Below the pieces are notes generated by a model, which saw only the letters and a program-made list of their open reading frames with translations, was not told the origin of the DNA and did no database searches. Both the position numbers and the translations under genes were made by a program. 64,000 nt of DNA from DASSKP01 sp035695045 (lineage in GTDB: Bacteria; Actinomycetota; Actinomycetes; JAFAQI01). Location of the stretch: contig DASSEX010000030.1 in assembly GCA_035695045.1 (NCBI GenBank), forward strand, positions 62,001-126,000. The letters run 5' to 3'. Numbering within the stretch: position 1 is the first letter of the stretch; every line of letters begins with the position of its first letter. Below, in pieces: positions 63,701-64,000 of this stretch.

Positions 63701-64000
63701 ACCGCGACCGCGACGAGGCAGGGCGGCCACGCAACGCCCGTCCCCGCGACGCCCTCGGGCGGCCTCTCGGCCGCCGGGCCGGCGGCGCTGCCCCAGTGGA
63801 CGCCCCCGCGCTGCCGCCCACCGACGCATTGGCGCAGGCTCAGCAGCTGCTCAGCTCAGGTCACGCCTTCGCCGCGCATGAGGTCCTCGAGGCTGTGTGG
63901 AAGACCACCGAGGGGGCGGAGCGCGCGCTGTGGCGCGGGCTCGCCCAGCTGTGCGTCGGCCTGACCCACTTCCAGCGGGGTAACCGCACCGGCGGTCGCG
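63697..64000 (+). CDS. DUF309 domain protein, N-terminal part (cut by window edge)
   Basis: The 101 visible residues start at GTG 63697, overlapping the hydrolase stop (GTGA). After an Arg/Pro-rich leader comes the DUF309 motif SGHAFAAHEVLEAVWKTTEG.., then LWRGLAQLCVGLTHFQRGN. The family is small and helical with a conserved AHE..W and is thought to bind metal or nucleotides; its function is not known. Confidence 0.85.
   Translation, partial: MNRDRDEAGRPRNARPRDALGRPLGRRAGGAAPVDAPALPPTDALAQAQQLLSSGHAFAAHEVLEAVWKTTEGAERALWRGLAQLCVGLTHFQRGNRTGGR

Overview
The window is about 70 % GC and gene-dense. Its gene set is that of a high-GC Gram-positive (actinomycete) chromosome: Lsr2, ClpC1-type ClpC, a BldG-type anti-anti-sigma factor, an MFS-thymidylate kinase fusion, an NDMA-dependent alcohol dehydrogenase, a class E sortase, and the actinobacterial Ssd/Tad cluster. 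The long runs of core genes resemble Streptomyces and Mycobacterium gene order. The genus cannot be fixed from the sequence; a relative of Frankia, Jatrophihabitans or Sporichthya would fit. No prophage, insertion sequence or CRISPR array is visible.

Layout: 1-3.8 kb holds the N-terminus of a CheB response regulator, a membrane-anchored protein, mutY, a glycerophosphodiesterase and a secreted protein. 3.8-12.6 kb reads leftward: clpC, lsr2, lysS, an alcohol dehydrogenase and the pantothenate/CoA block coaX-panD-panC-DUF2520. 12.7-14.9 kb is a MidA-type methyltransferase overlapping a stand-alone nuoD homologue. 14.9-20.8 kb is a split betaine/choline-type ABC transporter whose binding protein appears circularly permuted, with a rhodanese and a flavin disulfide reductase in between. 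20.7-31 kb is a long leftward block: DUF1684, DUF3180, folK-folB-NTF2-folP-folE, ftsH, hpt, tilS, a zinc metalloprotease and dacB; ppa reads away from it. 31.7-38 kb has a small membrane protein, an ECF sigma/anti-sigma pair, a cupin, glpD, a secreted beta-propeller protein with a sortase signal and tRNA-Thr. 38-52.1 kb is again leftward: an exported peptidase, PSP1, holB, MFS-tmk, topA, a two-domain methyltransferase, hppA, an anti-sigma-like ATPase and bldG. 52.3-55 kb has a DUF1998 helicase and a small membrane protein. 55-61.7 kb is a leftward surface locus: a secreted protein, sortase E, three pseudopilin-like genes, tadC, tadB, tadA and ssd. A 590-base non-coding, hairpin-rich stretch follows, then a holin-like protein, an alpha/beta hydrolase and the start of a DUF309 gene.

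Genes are tightly coupled, with many GTGA/ATGA overlaps. The most unusual observations are the permuted binding protein, a dispersed palindromic repeat present twice (after lysS just ahead of lsr2, and after ppa), three genes whose expected 5' end has no ATG/GTG/TTG codon (one has a perfect Shine-Dalgarno in front of ATC), a hairpin between the ribosome site and start codon of ftsH, a hydrolase missing its nucleophile, and the structured non-coding region near 62 kb.
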